Program-made: the position numbers and the translations under genes
The notes under the pieces: generated by a model
Databases searched by the model: none
What the model saw: only the letters and a program-made list of their open reading frames with translations
Told to the model about the DNA's origin: nothing
Shown here: positions 15,692-23,388 of the stretch, piece by piece
Layout: the number at the start of each line of letters is the position of its first letter
How positions within the stretch are numbered: position 1 is the first letter of the stretch
NCBI GenBank assembly: GCA_002336845.1
Contig: DDEX01000034.1
Location: forward strand, 1-27,746
Direction: 5' to 3'
DNA length: 27,746 bases
Origin: Rhodobacteraceae bacterium UBA1943
GTDB taxonomy: Bacteria; Pseudomonadota; Alphaproteobacteria; Rhodobacterales; Rhodobacteraceae

Positions 15692-18378
15692 CTCCGGGCC
15701 TCCCTCATCGCGGCAAGGATACGGTGCGGCAGGGCAGGCAAGCGCGTCACCTCAGCCCCCGTCGCATGACGAATCGCATTCAGGATCGCGGGGGCGGTGG
15801 GAATCAGCACATGCTCCCCCAGACCCTTGGCCCCGAACGGACCGTCGGGATCAGGAATCTCCAGGATAAGGCTTTCAATGGGGGGCACGTCGCCTGTGGT
15901 GGGAATCAGATAGTCGTGCAGATTGTCGGTCCGCCCGGCGATGTATTCCTCCATCAGCGCCATCCCGATGCCTTGGGCAATGCCACCCTCAATCTGGCCC
16001 TCGGCCAGTTGCGGGTTGATCACCCGGCCCAGATCATGGGCCGCCGTGATTTTCAGCAGCTTCACCGTGCCCAGCCGCACATCGACCGCCAGCTCCGCCA
16101 TCTGCGCGCCATAGCCATAAACGGCATAGGGACGACCCTGGCCGTCTGCGTCCAGGGCCTGCGTCGGCGGATCATAACTTTCCTCGGCAGAAAGCGCGTA
16201 GCCCCGCCCATCCACCGGCAGGGCAGACAGATCGATCTCATGGCGCGTCCCGCTATCAAGAACAGTCACTAAACTGCCATTCAGAGACAGTTTGGCCCCA
16301 TCCCCGGCATTCACCATCCGCAAGATTGTCGCCCTTAGCGCCCGCCCCGCCGCCTGCGCCGCGCGGCCCGAGACAAAGGTCTGCCGGCTGGCCGATGTTT
16401 TCCCAGCATCCGGGGTCAGCGCGGTATCGGGGCCGACAAAGGCAAAGGCCGCCAAAGGCAGGCCCAGCGCATCGGCGGCAATCTGCGGAATGACAGTGTT
16501 CGAACCTTGCCCGATATCCGTAGCCCCCTGATGCAGCACCAGCTTACCCGCTCCGGTCAGCCCGATCCGCATGGTCGAGGGGTTTGGCAACCCGGTATTT
16601 CCGCAGCCATACCAGCAAGAAGCCACTCCCACCCCGCGCAGCCAATCTCCTTCCGACCGTACATCGGCCAAGGCGCGTGCCCAATGCGGGCGCAACGCGG
16701 TCAGGCAGGGGTGAATGCCCGTCGCCTCCATCACCTGCCCGGTTGCGCTGATCTGGCCGTCACGCAGGGCGTTCAGAATGCGAAACTCCAACCGGTCCAG
16801 CCCAGCCTTTTCTGCCAGCCGGTCATACAGGGTTTCCTGCCAGATCGCCGCCTGCGGCACACCAAAGCCCCGGAACGCCCCGGAAACCGGGCCATGCGTG
16901 TGAATGGCACGCGCCTTTGCGCTGATGGCGGGCGTGTAGTAGGGGCCGCTGATGTGAACCGGCACCCGGTTCGCCACTGTCGGCCCCCAACTGGAATAGG
17001 CGCCGGTGTTGAAGCGGCCCTCGACCTCCAGCCCCGAGATTCGCCCCTGCGCGTCGCATCCGATCCGCCCCCAGATCTCTGCCGGATGGCGCTTGGTGGT
17101 CGAGGCCATGCTTTCGCCGCGCGAATATATCATCCGCGCCGCGCGCCCGGTTTTCAGCGCAACCAGCCCGATCAGGGGTTGCAGGCTGACATCCAGCTTT
17201 GACCCAAAGCCGCCGCCGACTGCCGAAGGCAGGATGCGTACCCGATCAACCGGCAGCGCAAGAATTGCCGCCGTATCGTCGCGGTCCATCACCGGGGCCT
17301 GGGTGCAGGCGCGGATGCACAATGTCTCGCCCTCCATCCATGCCGCGCCCGCCTCCGGTTCGATATAGGCATGTTCCACATAGGCGGTCGTCACCGAACC
17401 CTCGACCATATGGGCCGATGCCGCCAACGCCGATGCCGTGTCGCCCCGGCGTACCACCCCTTCGACCAGCAGGTTTCCGACGCGATTTGCCAGAATTTGT
17501 TCGGCACCCGGCGCTTCGGCATCGGCCGGGGTCAGAAGGGCTCGCAACGGAGTCCAGATGATCGGAAAGTCCGCCAGATCAGGCTCCACACCCGGCAAGA
17601 AGGCAACGATGGCCACGCATTCCCCTCGAAACCGCGCAACATCGGCGGCAATCGCGGGCTGATCGGCAAAGGCCGGAATGACGGAGAACGCGTTCCGTCC
17701 CGGAATGTCGGCTGTGGTAAACACTGCGGCGATACCGGGGCGGCGGGCAAAGGCCGCAAGATCGCCAAAGGCAAAGGCGGCATGAGCGTGGGGAGAGCGC
17801 ACGGCTTTCACGACCAGCGCATCCTCTGGCACGAAATCGGCACCGAACATATCGCCCTGCACCTTGGCCGCCCCGTCCAGCCGCGCGATCCTTGCGCCTA
17901 CCGCAGGGCCTTCGGGCAAGGCCGCCACTGGCGCGTCGCGCCAGGCATCACAGACCGCCGCAAGAATCTTGCGATAGCCGGTGCAGCGGCACAAAACGCC
18001 ACCCAGTGCCTGTTGCGCCTGTTCCTCTGTCGGGCGGGCAATCTGCGACAGCAACGCCACCGCCGTCATCAGCATTCCCGGCGTGCAGATACCGCATTGC
18101 GCTGCCCCGTGACGCAAGAAACTGGCGCGCAACCGGGCCAGCACCTCTCCCGACCCTTCGACCGTTTCCACCCGCGCCCCCTCGACACGCGCGGCGGGCA
18201 TCAGGCAGGCGCAGACCGCCTTGCCATTCACCAATACCGTGCAGGCGCCACAATCTCCTGCATCGCACCCCACCTTGGTGCCACGCGCACCCAACCGCTC
18301 GCGCAAGACCTCTGACAAACGCTCGGTCGCGGGCGCCTCGCAAGTGGCTGGCTGGCCATTCAAGGTAAACCGTATCAT
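15688..18378 (-). CDS. Molybdenum hydroxylase, fused [2Fe-2S] and molybdopterin subunits
   Basis: An 896-aa enzyme of the xanthine dehydrogenase/aldehyde oxidase family. Residues 1-80 form a plant-type [2Fe-2S] domain (Cys38, 43, 46, 58); residues 85-150 form the second [2Fe-2S] domain (Cys95, Cys98, Cys130, Cys132). From about 160 on is the molybdopterin subunit with VGGGFGSK, GAFRGFGVPQA and, near the C-terminus, GAKGLGE with the catalytic Glu855. This fused order resembles the Desulfovibrio aldehyde oxidoreductase, but here a separate FAD gene precedes it. The family hydroxylates carbons next to ring nitrogen using water, giving lactams from pyridines or purines. It overlaps both neighbours by 4 bp. 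The substrate is inferred only from context. Confidence 0.93.
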   Translation of the reverse strand: MIRFTLNGQPATCEAPATERLSEVLRERLGARGTKVGCDAGDCGACTVLVNGKAVCACLMPAARVEGARVETVEGSGEVLARLRASFLRHGAAQCGICTPGMLMTAVALLSQIARPTEEQAQQALGGVLCRCTGYRKILAAVCDAWRDAPVAALPEGPAVGARIARLDGAAKVQGDMFGADFVPEDALVVKAVRSPHAHAAFAFGDLAAFARRPGIAAVFTTADIPGRNAFSVIPAFADQPAIAADVARFRGECVAIVAFLPGVEPDLADFPIIWTPLRALLTPADAEAPGAEQILANRVGNLLVEGVVRRGDTASALAASAHMVEGSVTTAYVEHAYIEPEAGAAWMEGETLCIRACTQAPVMDRDDTAAILALPVDRVRILPSAVGGGFGSKLDVSLQPLIGLVALKTGRAARMIYSRGESMASTTKRHPAEIWGRIGCDAQGRISGLEVEGRFNTGAYSSWGPTVANRVPVHISGPYYTPAISAKARAIHTHGPVSGAFRGFGVPQAAIWQETLYDRLAEKAGLDRLEFRILNALRDGQISATGQVMEATGIHPCLTALRPHWARALADVRSEGDWLRGVGVASCWYGCGNTGLPNPSTMRIGLTGAGKLVLHQGATDIGQGSNTVIPQIAADALGLPLAAFAFVGPDTALTPDAGKTSASRQTFVSGRAAQAAGRALRATILRMVNAGDGAKLSLNGSLVTVLDSGTRHEIDLSALPVDGRGYALSAEESYDPPTQALDADGQGRPYAVYGYGAQMAELAVDVRLGTVKLLKITAAHDLGRVINPQLAEGQIEGGIAQGIGMALMEEYIAGRTDNLHDYLIPTTGDVPPIESLILEIPDPDGPFGAKGLGEHVLIPTAPAILNAIRHATGAEVTRLPALPHRILAAMREARR

Positions 18379-19205
18379 CCTGCCGCCTCTTGAACTGCGC
18401 GCCGCAACAGCTCTGTCACCGCCTCCAGCCGATAACCTGCGGGTGCGCGGATATCGTCAATCGGCGACAGGCTGGCGGCAATGTCTTCCACCCTGATCCG
18501 TCCAGCCAGATCGGCCACCGGCATGTCCCGCAAGGCTGCTTCAAGCAGCGGCATACGACAGGGAACCGGCGAACATGCACCTGCCGCAATCGCAATTTCA
18601 GTCACTATTCGGCCTTCTGTAACACATCTTACGGCGACAGAAGCGATCGAGATCACCAGGTGCGCGCGTGCGCCCAGCTTGTGAAACACACCTTTCCCAT
18701 CCATTGCCGACCGTCGAATGTGCAACGCGACGATCAGTTCGTCCGGCCTGCGCACTGTGCGCCGGGGGCCAAGAATGAACTCTGCCAGCGTCACCTCGCG
18801 GCGCCCGGCGGTCGATGCCAGCTCTACCACCGCATCCAGCGTCAGCAGGGGTGGCACGCCATCCGCCGCAGGCGAGGCATTTCCCAGATTGCCGGCAAGG
18901 GTGCCTGCGTTCTGCACCTGCCAGCCGCCGATCAGCCCTGCAGCCCGCTGCAACCCGGCAAGGGCCGCGGGAAGGGGGGCGGCGGCAATTTCGGCCCAAG
19001 TCACTGCACCACCGATGCGCAAACCACCGGCGTCCAGCGTAATCTCCTGCATCTCTGCGATGCCGGTCACATCCACGACCGCGCGGCTCAGTTGCGCACC
19101 AGCCCCAGGGTAAACATCGGTGCCGCCCGCCAGCACATCCCACCCGCCCTGCGCAAGCAGGGCCAGCGCGTCATCCAGACGCAAAGGGCGGGAATAGTCG
19201 GTCAA
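18375..19205 (-). CDS. FAD-binding subunit of the molybdenum hydroxylase
   Basis: A 276-aa protein of the CoxM/XdhB type. The FAD phosphate loop VLAGGTDVYPG lies near residues 24-34 and the second FAD motif AGTLAGNLGNASPAAD near 100-115. It passes electrons from the Fe-S clusters of the fused subunit to NAD+ or another acceptor. The open frame runs further upstream, but I start at the TTG at 19205: it gives the usual family start (TDYSRPLRLDDALALL), it has GGGGG five bases upstream, and longer starts would read through the putative operator. It is the first gene of the six-gene operon B and overlaps the next gene as ATGA. Confidence 0.9.
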   Translation of the reverse strand: MTDYSRPLRLDDALALLAQGGWDVLAGGTDVYPGAGAQLSRAVVDVTGIAEMQEITLDAGGLRIGGAVTWAEIAAAPLPAALAGLQRAAGLIGGWQVQNAGTLAGNLGNASPAADGVPPLLTLDAVVELASTAGRREVTLAEFILGPRRTVRRPDELIVALHIRRSAMDGKGVFHKLGARAHLVISIASVAVRCVTEGRIVTEIAIAAGACSPVPCRMPLLEAALRDMPVADLAGRIRVEDIAASLSPIDDIRAPAGYRLEAVTELLRRAVQEAAG

Positions 19206-19217
19206 ACTGGCCCCCAA

Positions 19218-19233
19218 TTCATTTGCATACGAA
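19218..19233. promoter_or_regulatory. Putative MarR operator, site B
   Basis: TTCATTTGCATACGAA is an imperfect palindrome (12 of 16 positions symmetric) centred on TGCA. It lies 13-28 bp upstream of the FAD-subunit start and about 70 bp upstream of the divergent MarR gene. MarR proteins commonly bind 16-20 bp palindromes in their own divergent promoter region. Nearby (19240-19251) is a perfect 12-bp palindrome GGCGTGCACGCC, also centred on TGCA, and a TTGACA -35-like box on the minus strand at 19259-19264. Confidence 0.55.
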
Positions 19234-19303
19234 CAGACTGGCGTGCACGCCGCCCACCTGTCAACTTTCTTGCGCCGACGCGCGCCGCAGCCTATGGCAA
19301 ACC

Positions 19304-19723
19304 ATGGCAAAGCACACAGATTACGCATTGGACGATCAGGTCGGCTATATCCTGCGCCGTGTCACGCAGCGCCATCTGGCCATCTTTGCCGAGGCGATCC
19401 CAGAGATTACCACCACCCAATTCGCCGTGCTGGCCCGCCTGTCGCAGATGGGGCCATTGTCGCAAAACCATCTGGGCCGCGAAACCTCGATGGATGCCGC
19501 GACAGTCAAAGGAGTGGTGGACCGGCTGACCAAACTGGGCCTGACCGCCACCAGACCGGACCCCGAAGATCGCCGCCGCCTGACCGTCAGCCTGACCGAT
19601 GAGGGCGCGCGCCTTTTTGCGCGGCGCAAGGAAACCGGACTGGCCGTATCGACAGCAACGCTTGCGCCCCTTGATCCGGCAGAACAGGCAACCTTTCTGG
19701 CCCTGCTGTCACGATTGACCTGA
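19304..19723 (+). CDS. MarR family transcriptional regulator
   Basis: A 139-aa winged-helix regulator. The core helix-turn-helix segment is PLSQNHLGRETSMDAATVKG (about 51-70), followed by the wing DPEDRRRLTVSLTDEG (86-101), both typical of MarR proteins. MarR members often repress catabolic genes and are released by the substrate or an intermediate. It is divergent from operon B across 98 bp that carry the palindromic site B. I start at the ATG at 19304; no strong ribosome-binding site precedes it, and longer in-frame starts exist upstream. Its 3' end overlaps the convergent TetR gene by 15 bp. Control of both operons A and B is inferred from the paired sites. Confidence 0.9.
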   Translation: MAKHTDYALDDQVGYILRRVTQRHLAIFAEAIPEITTTQFAVLARLSQMGPLSQNHLGRETSMDAATVKGVVDRLTKLGLTATRPDPEDRRRLTVSLTDEGARLFARRKETGLAVSTATLAPLDPAEQATFLALLSRLT

Positions 19724-20344
19724 TCTGGCCAGGTGGCGCGCACGAAAGGCCGCCACCTCAGCCGTCGTTGGAGCATGACCGCTAAAGGTCAGCGTATAGG
19801 GCGGAATACGCTCAATCCGGCGCCCGATGCTTTCACTGGTGCGCAAGGTAATATAGCCGACCTGCGTCAGATAAACGGCATGGGCGCGCACGTCGGCCTC
19901 GTCCGGGGCATAGCCGAACTGTTTGAAAACCTGCCCGATTGCCGCGATGCGGGCTGCATCAGCCTCGGCCAATGTCCGTGCCAGCGCCGGATCGTTCAAG
20001 GCCCAGGTGCGAATGGCAAACTCCAGCCGGGAATCGAACAATGCCGGGTCAATCCAGCAGTCGCACAGATTCAGCATGGCTTCCGTGATCGTGGCAGCCT
20101 TCGCCTCGCACCGGGCGATCAGGTTTCCTGTGTTGCGCCCCTGCCATCGCGCAATCAAACCGGCCAGAAGCGCCTCTCTATCGGCAAAATGCCAATAGAA
20201 AGAGGTGCGTGACATCCGCAGCTTTTCCGCCAGCGGCGCCACCTTGACCGCTTCGACACCGCCTGAAACCAATGCCTCATAAGCGGCATCAAGCCACAGC
20301 TCTGCCGAACCGCGCCATCCCCGATCTGTCGCAGGCTGATCCAT
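19709..20344 (-). CDS. TetR family transcriptional regulator
   Basis: A 211-aa protein with an N-terminal TetR-type DNA-binding domain: VAPLAEKLRMSRTSFYWHFADREALLAGLI at about 35-64 contains the typical S-x-x-x-FYWHF recognition helix. The C-terminal ligand domain does not point to a ligand. It is divergent from the flavin oxidoreductase gene across about 125 bp that include a TTGACA-N4-TGTCGA palindrome, so it probably controls that gene and itself. Its stop lies inside the last codons of the convergent MarR gene. Confidence 0.9.
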   Translation of the reverse strand: MDQPATDRGWRGSAELWLDAAYEALVSGGVEAVKVAPLAEKLRMSRTSFYWHFADREALLAGLIARWQGRNTGNLIARCEAKAATITEAMLNLCDCWIDPALFDSRLEFAIRTWALNDPALARTLAEADAARIAAIGQVFKQFGYAPDEADVRAHAVYLTQVGYITLRTSESIGRRIERIPPYTLTFSGHAPTTAEVAAFRARHLARSGQS

Positions 20345-20391
20345 GGCCGGACCTTAGGCGAGCATGTCCCTCGCCACAACCCGAAACAGAA

Positions 20392-20407
20392 TTGACACTA
20401 CTGTCGA
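20392..20407. promoter_or_regulatory. Putative TetR operator over a -35 box
   Basis: TTGACACTACTGTCGA is a palindrome of TTGACA and TGTCGA with a 4-nt spacer; a single change would make it the perfect TTGACA-N4-TGTCAA. The left half is also a consensus -35 box in the direction of the flavin oxidoreductase gene, though the matching -10 (TTTGAC at 20415) is poor. The position, 48 bp from the TetR start and 63 bp from the oxidoreductase start, is that expected for a divergent repressor site. The protein-DNA link is inferred. Confidence 0.55.
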
Positions 20408-20469
20408 GTTTTCATTTGACCTTCGTCTCCGACGCCGTAATCTGCGCAAAATGCCAGCGAGAGGCCGCC

Positions 20470-22509
20470 ATGTCGAACGATCCCCTTCTCCAGCCCTATC
20501 AGTTGAAACACCTGACGCTTCGCAACCGGATCATGACAACCAGTCACGAACCGGCCTATAGTGACGACGGGATGCCCAAGGACCGCTATCGGCTGTATCA
20601 CCTGGAACGCGCCAAGGCGGGTGTGTCGATGGTGATGACCGCAGGTTCCGCCAGTGTAAGCCGTGACAGCCCGCCGGTTTTTTCCAACCTTCTGGTCTGG
20701 AAGGACGAGATCGTTCCATGGATGAAACAGCTCACGGATGACTGCCACGAGGCCGGCGCTGCGGTGATGATCCAGCTTTCGCACCTTGGCCGCCGCACCC
20801 GCTGGGACAAGGGCGACTGGCTGCCGGTTCTGGCCGCCGGCCCCTCGCGCGAACCCTCGCACCGCGCCTTTCCCAAGGTGATGGAGGATTGGGACATCGC
20901 CCGCGTGGTGCAGGATTATGCCGATGCGGCCGAGCGGATGGCAGCAGCCGGTCTCGATGGGCTGGAGTTCGAATGTTACGGCCATCTGATGGATCAGTTC
21001 ATCAGCCCGCTGACCAACGGAATGCCCCCCGGCCCCTATGATGCCAGCAGCCTTGATAACCGCCTGCGCTTTGCATTCGAGGTGCTGTCGGCGGTGCGTG
21101 AGCGGGTCGGGCCGAAGATGCTGCTGGGGATGCGCTATACGGCGGATGAGGATTCCCCCGGCGGCATCCCGCCGGAAGAGGGCGTGGAAATGGCCCGACG
21201 CTTCCGCGATTCGGGGCTGGTGGATTTCGTCAACATCATCCGCGGCCGCATTTTCACCGACCCGGCGATGACCGATGTGATTCCAATTCAAGGAATGCGC
21301 TCTGCCCCGCACCTTGACCTTGCAGGCCGCATCAAGGCCGAGGTCGGCCTGCCTACCTTCCACGCGGCCCGCATTCCCGACGTGGCTACTGCGCGCCATG
21401 CCGTTGCCTCGGGGATGCTGGACATGGTCGGCATGACCCGCGCCCATATGGCCGACCCGCATGTGGTGCAGAAAATCGTCGAGGGCCGCGAGGAAGACAT
21501 CCGCCCCTGTGTTGGCGCCACCTACTGCCTTGACCGGATCTATCAGGGCGGCATGGCGCTTTGCATCCACAACCCCTCGACCGGCCGCGAGGAAACCCTT
21601 CCCCACGCCATCCCTTCCGCCAAAGTGAAAAAGCGTGTGGTGATTATCGGCACCGGCCCGGCGGGGCTTGAGGCGGCGCGCGTGGCCGCCGAGCGCGGGC
21701 ATGAGGTGACCGTGTTCGAGGTGGCCGACCAACCCGGCGGGCAGGTGCGGCTGACGTCGCTGACCAAGCGGCGCTCGGAAATGATCGGCATCATCGACTG
21801 GCGCATGGCGCAATGTGCCGCCCGCGATGTGGATTTCCGCTTCAACACCTGGGCCGAGGCGTCGGATGTGCTGGCGCTGAAACCCGATGTGGTGATCGTT
21901 GCGACCGGCGGGATGCCCCAGAAAGACATCCTCGATTTCGGTAATGATCTGACGGTTTCCGCCTGGGACATCTTGTCCGGTGACGTAAAGCCTGGTCAGA
22001 ACGTGCTGCTGTTCGACGATGCGGGCGACCACACCGCCCTGCAAGCCGCGCAGTTCCTCGCCGAAAGCGGTTCCACGGTTGAGGTCATGACCCCCGACCG
22101 CACCTTCGCCCCGGAAGTGATGGCGATGAACCTTGTCCCCTACATGCGGGCCATGCAGGACAAGAAGGTGACCTTTACCGTCACCTACCGGCTGACCGGC
22201 GTGGAAAAGGACGGCAACCAGATCAAGGCTGTGGTGGGGTCAGACTATATGAAACTGGCGCAAGAACGCCACTTCGATCAGGTCATCGTCAACCACGGCA
22301 CGCAGCCCTTGGCCGACATCTACTTTGACCTCAAGCCACAGTCGGAAAACCTGGGTGCGGTGGACTATGAGGCTCTGATCGCCCGCCAGCCACAACCTGC
22401 TGGCAAGGGGCCTAAAGGCTTTCAGCTTTACCGGATCGGCGATGCGGTCGAGGCCCGCAACACCCATGCCGCGATTTATGAGGCGATGCGTCTGATGGTC
22501 ACTGTCTAA
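20470..22509 (+). CDS. Old-yellow-enzyme family oxidoreductase, DgcA/N-methylproline demethylase type
   Basis: A 679-aa protein with an N-terminal FMN-binding TIM barrel (about 1-340), an Fe-S motif, and a C-terminal dinucleotide-binding domain starting at VVIIGTGPAGLEAARVA (390-406). The layout is that of trimethylamine dehydrogenase and 2,4-dienoyl-CoA reductase. The N-terminus (LKHLTLRNRIMTTSHEPAYSDDGMP) resembles dimethylglycine demethylase DgcA and N-methylproline demethylase, so oxidative N-demethylation of a small amine is the best guess. The Fe-S motif reads C347-x5-C353-x11-C365; the position of the second usual cysteine is Ala350. The ATG at 20470 has GAGAGG upstream. The TetR gene is divergent. 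Whether it serves the heterocycle operons is unknown. Confidence 0.85.
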   Translation: MSNDPLLQPYQLKHLTLRNRIMTTSHEPAYSDDGMPKDRYRLYHLERAKAGVSMVMTAGSASVSRDSPPVFSNLLVWKDEIVPWMKQLTDDCHEAGAAVMIQLSHLGRRTRWDKGDWLPVLAAGPSREPSHRAFPKVMEDWDIARVVQDYADAAERMAAAGLDGLEFECYGHLMDQFISPLTNGMPPGPYDASSLDNRLRFAFEVLSAVRERVGPKMLLGMRYTADEDSPGGIPPEEGVEMARRFRDSGLVDFVNIIRGRIFTDPAMTDVIPIQGMRSAPHLDLAGRIKAEVGLPTFHAARIPDVATARHAVASGMLDMVGMTRAHMADPHVVQKIVEGREEDIRPCVGATYCLDRIYQGGMALCIHNPSTGREETLPHAIPSAKVKKRVVIIGTGPAGLEAARVAAERGHEVTVFEVADQPGGQVRLTSLTKRRSEMIGIIDWRMAQCAARDVDFRFNTWAEASDVLALKPDVVIVATGGMPQKDILDFGNDLTVSAWDILSGDVKPGQNVLLFDDAGDHTALQAAQFLAESGSTVEVMTPDRTFAPEVMAMNLVPYMRAMQDKKVTFTVTYRLTGVEKDGNQIKAVVGSDYMKLAQERHFDQVIVNHGTQPLADIYFDLKPQSENLGAVDYEALIARQPQPAGKGPKGFQLYRIGDAVEARNTHAAIYEAMRLMVTV

Positions 22510-22524
22510 GGGGCAAATCGAAAC

Positions 22525-22605
22525 GCAAGCGGAGGCGACAGGCTCCCCCTATCCGCTTGCACCTTTCGAAATACTCCACGGGGGTCCTGGGGTGTGAAAC
22601 CCCCG
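22525..22605. terminator. Tandem hairpins between convergent genes
   Basis: Two inverted repeats lie between the oxidoreductase and pyrF, which converge. GCAAGCGGA (22525-22533) pairs with TCCGCTTGC (22552-22560), a perfect 9-bp stem; CGGGGGT (22579-22585) pairs with ACCCCCG (22599-22605). They could end transcription from both sides. The segment 22556-22585 is also a copy of the dispersed GGAGTATTTCGAAAGGTG element found at 14206. Confidence 0.6.
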
Positions 22606-22616
22606 GCTTTCCCGAT

Positions 22617-23315
22617 TCAGTTCAATTCTGCCACAATCGCCTGTGCTGCCACGCGCGGGTCCGCCGCCTGCCAGACCGGGCGCCCCACCACGATATGATC
22701 GGCACCGTCGCCAATCGCCTGCGCGGGCGTGGCGATGCGTTTCTGGTCGCCCACCGCAGATCCGGCAGGTCGCACGCCGGGCGTAACGATCAGCTTGCCT
22801 GCCGCTTGCGGCAGGGCGCGGATCATCGCCGCTTCTTGCGGGCTGGCGATCACGCCATCGGCCCCGGCTTCCAATGCGCGGGCCGCGCGTTCCAGCGTAA
22901 TTTCGTGAATGTCTCCCGTCTTGATCAGGTTCGCATCCAGATCGGCCCGGTCCAGCGAGGTCAGCACCGTCACCGCCAGAATCTGCGTCGGTCGTCCCTT
23001 GCGCCCCTCTGCCGCCGCGCGCACCACCTGCGGGTCGCCATGCACGGTCAGGAAATCAAGGTCATACTGCGCAATGCCGCGCACCGCCGCCTCGACCGTG
23101 GCGCCGATATCGAACAACTTCATGTCCAGAAACACCCGCTTGCCCAGCTCGTGCTTCAGCTCATTGGCCAAGGCAAAGCCGCCGCCGGTCAGCATTCCCA
23201 GCCCGATCTTGTAAAAACTGGCCGCATCGCCGATGCGGTTGACCAATTCCAGCCCCTGCACCACGTTCGGCACATCCAGCGCCACGATCAGGCGGTCATC
23301 GGCGGGCTTCGGCAT
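22617..23315 (-). CDS. pyrF: Orotidine 5'-phosphate decarboxylase
   Basis: A 232-aa cytoplasmic enzyme that makes UMP from OMP in the last step of de novo pyrimidine synthesis. The catalytic array is VFLDMKLFDIG, with Asp64, Lys66 and Asp69, and the phosphate-binding region is IVTPGVRP and IVVGRPVW near the C-terminus. Length is normal for the bacterial type I enzyme. The ATG at 23315 has GGAG eight bases upstream. It stands alone, divergent from the ROK kinase gene, and is a housekeeping gene outside the catabolic cluster. Confidence 0.96.
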   Translation of the reverse strand: MPKPADDRLIVALDVPNVVQGLELVNRIGDAASFYKIGLGMLTGGGFALANELKHELGKRVFLDMKLFDIGATVEAAVRGIAQYDLDFLTVHGDPQVVRAAAEGRKGRPTQILAVTVLTSLDRADLDANLIKTGDIHEITLERAARALEAGADGVIASPQEAAMIRALPQAAGKLIVTPGVRPAGSAVGDQKRIATPAQAIGDGADHIVVGRPVWQAADPRVAAQAIVAELN

Positions 23316-23388
23316 CGCGGTTCTCCTGCTGTTGGGGGCGGCTGGGTGATGGGCTTCGGGGGCGCATCTGTCAAGCAGGGAGGACGCG

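Noticed and set aside
14108..15769. Plus-strand open frame of 553 aa
   Set aside because: Shadow of the hnr gene; HRP-rich composition and no recognisable motif.
3131..19205. Firm call of a nicotinate degradation pathway
   Set aside because: Only the Mo hydroxylase and Hnr-type reductase fit; enamidase and all later fermentation enzymes are missing, so the substrate is left open.
20398..22044. Minus-strand open frame of 548 aa
   Set aside because: Shadow of the flavin oxidoreductase, whose motifs are intact on the plus strand.
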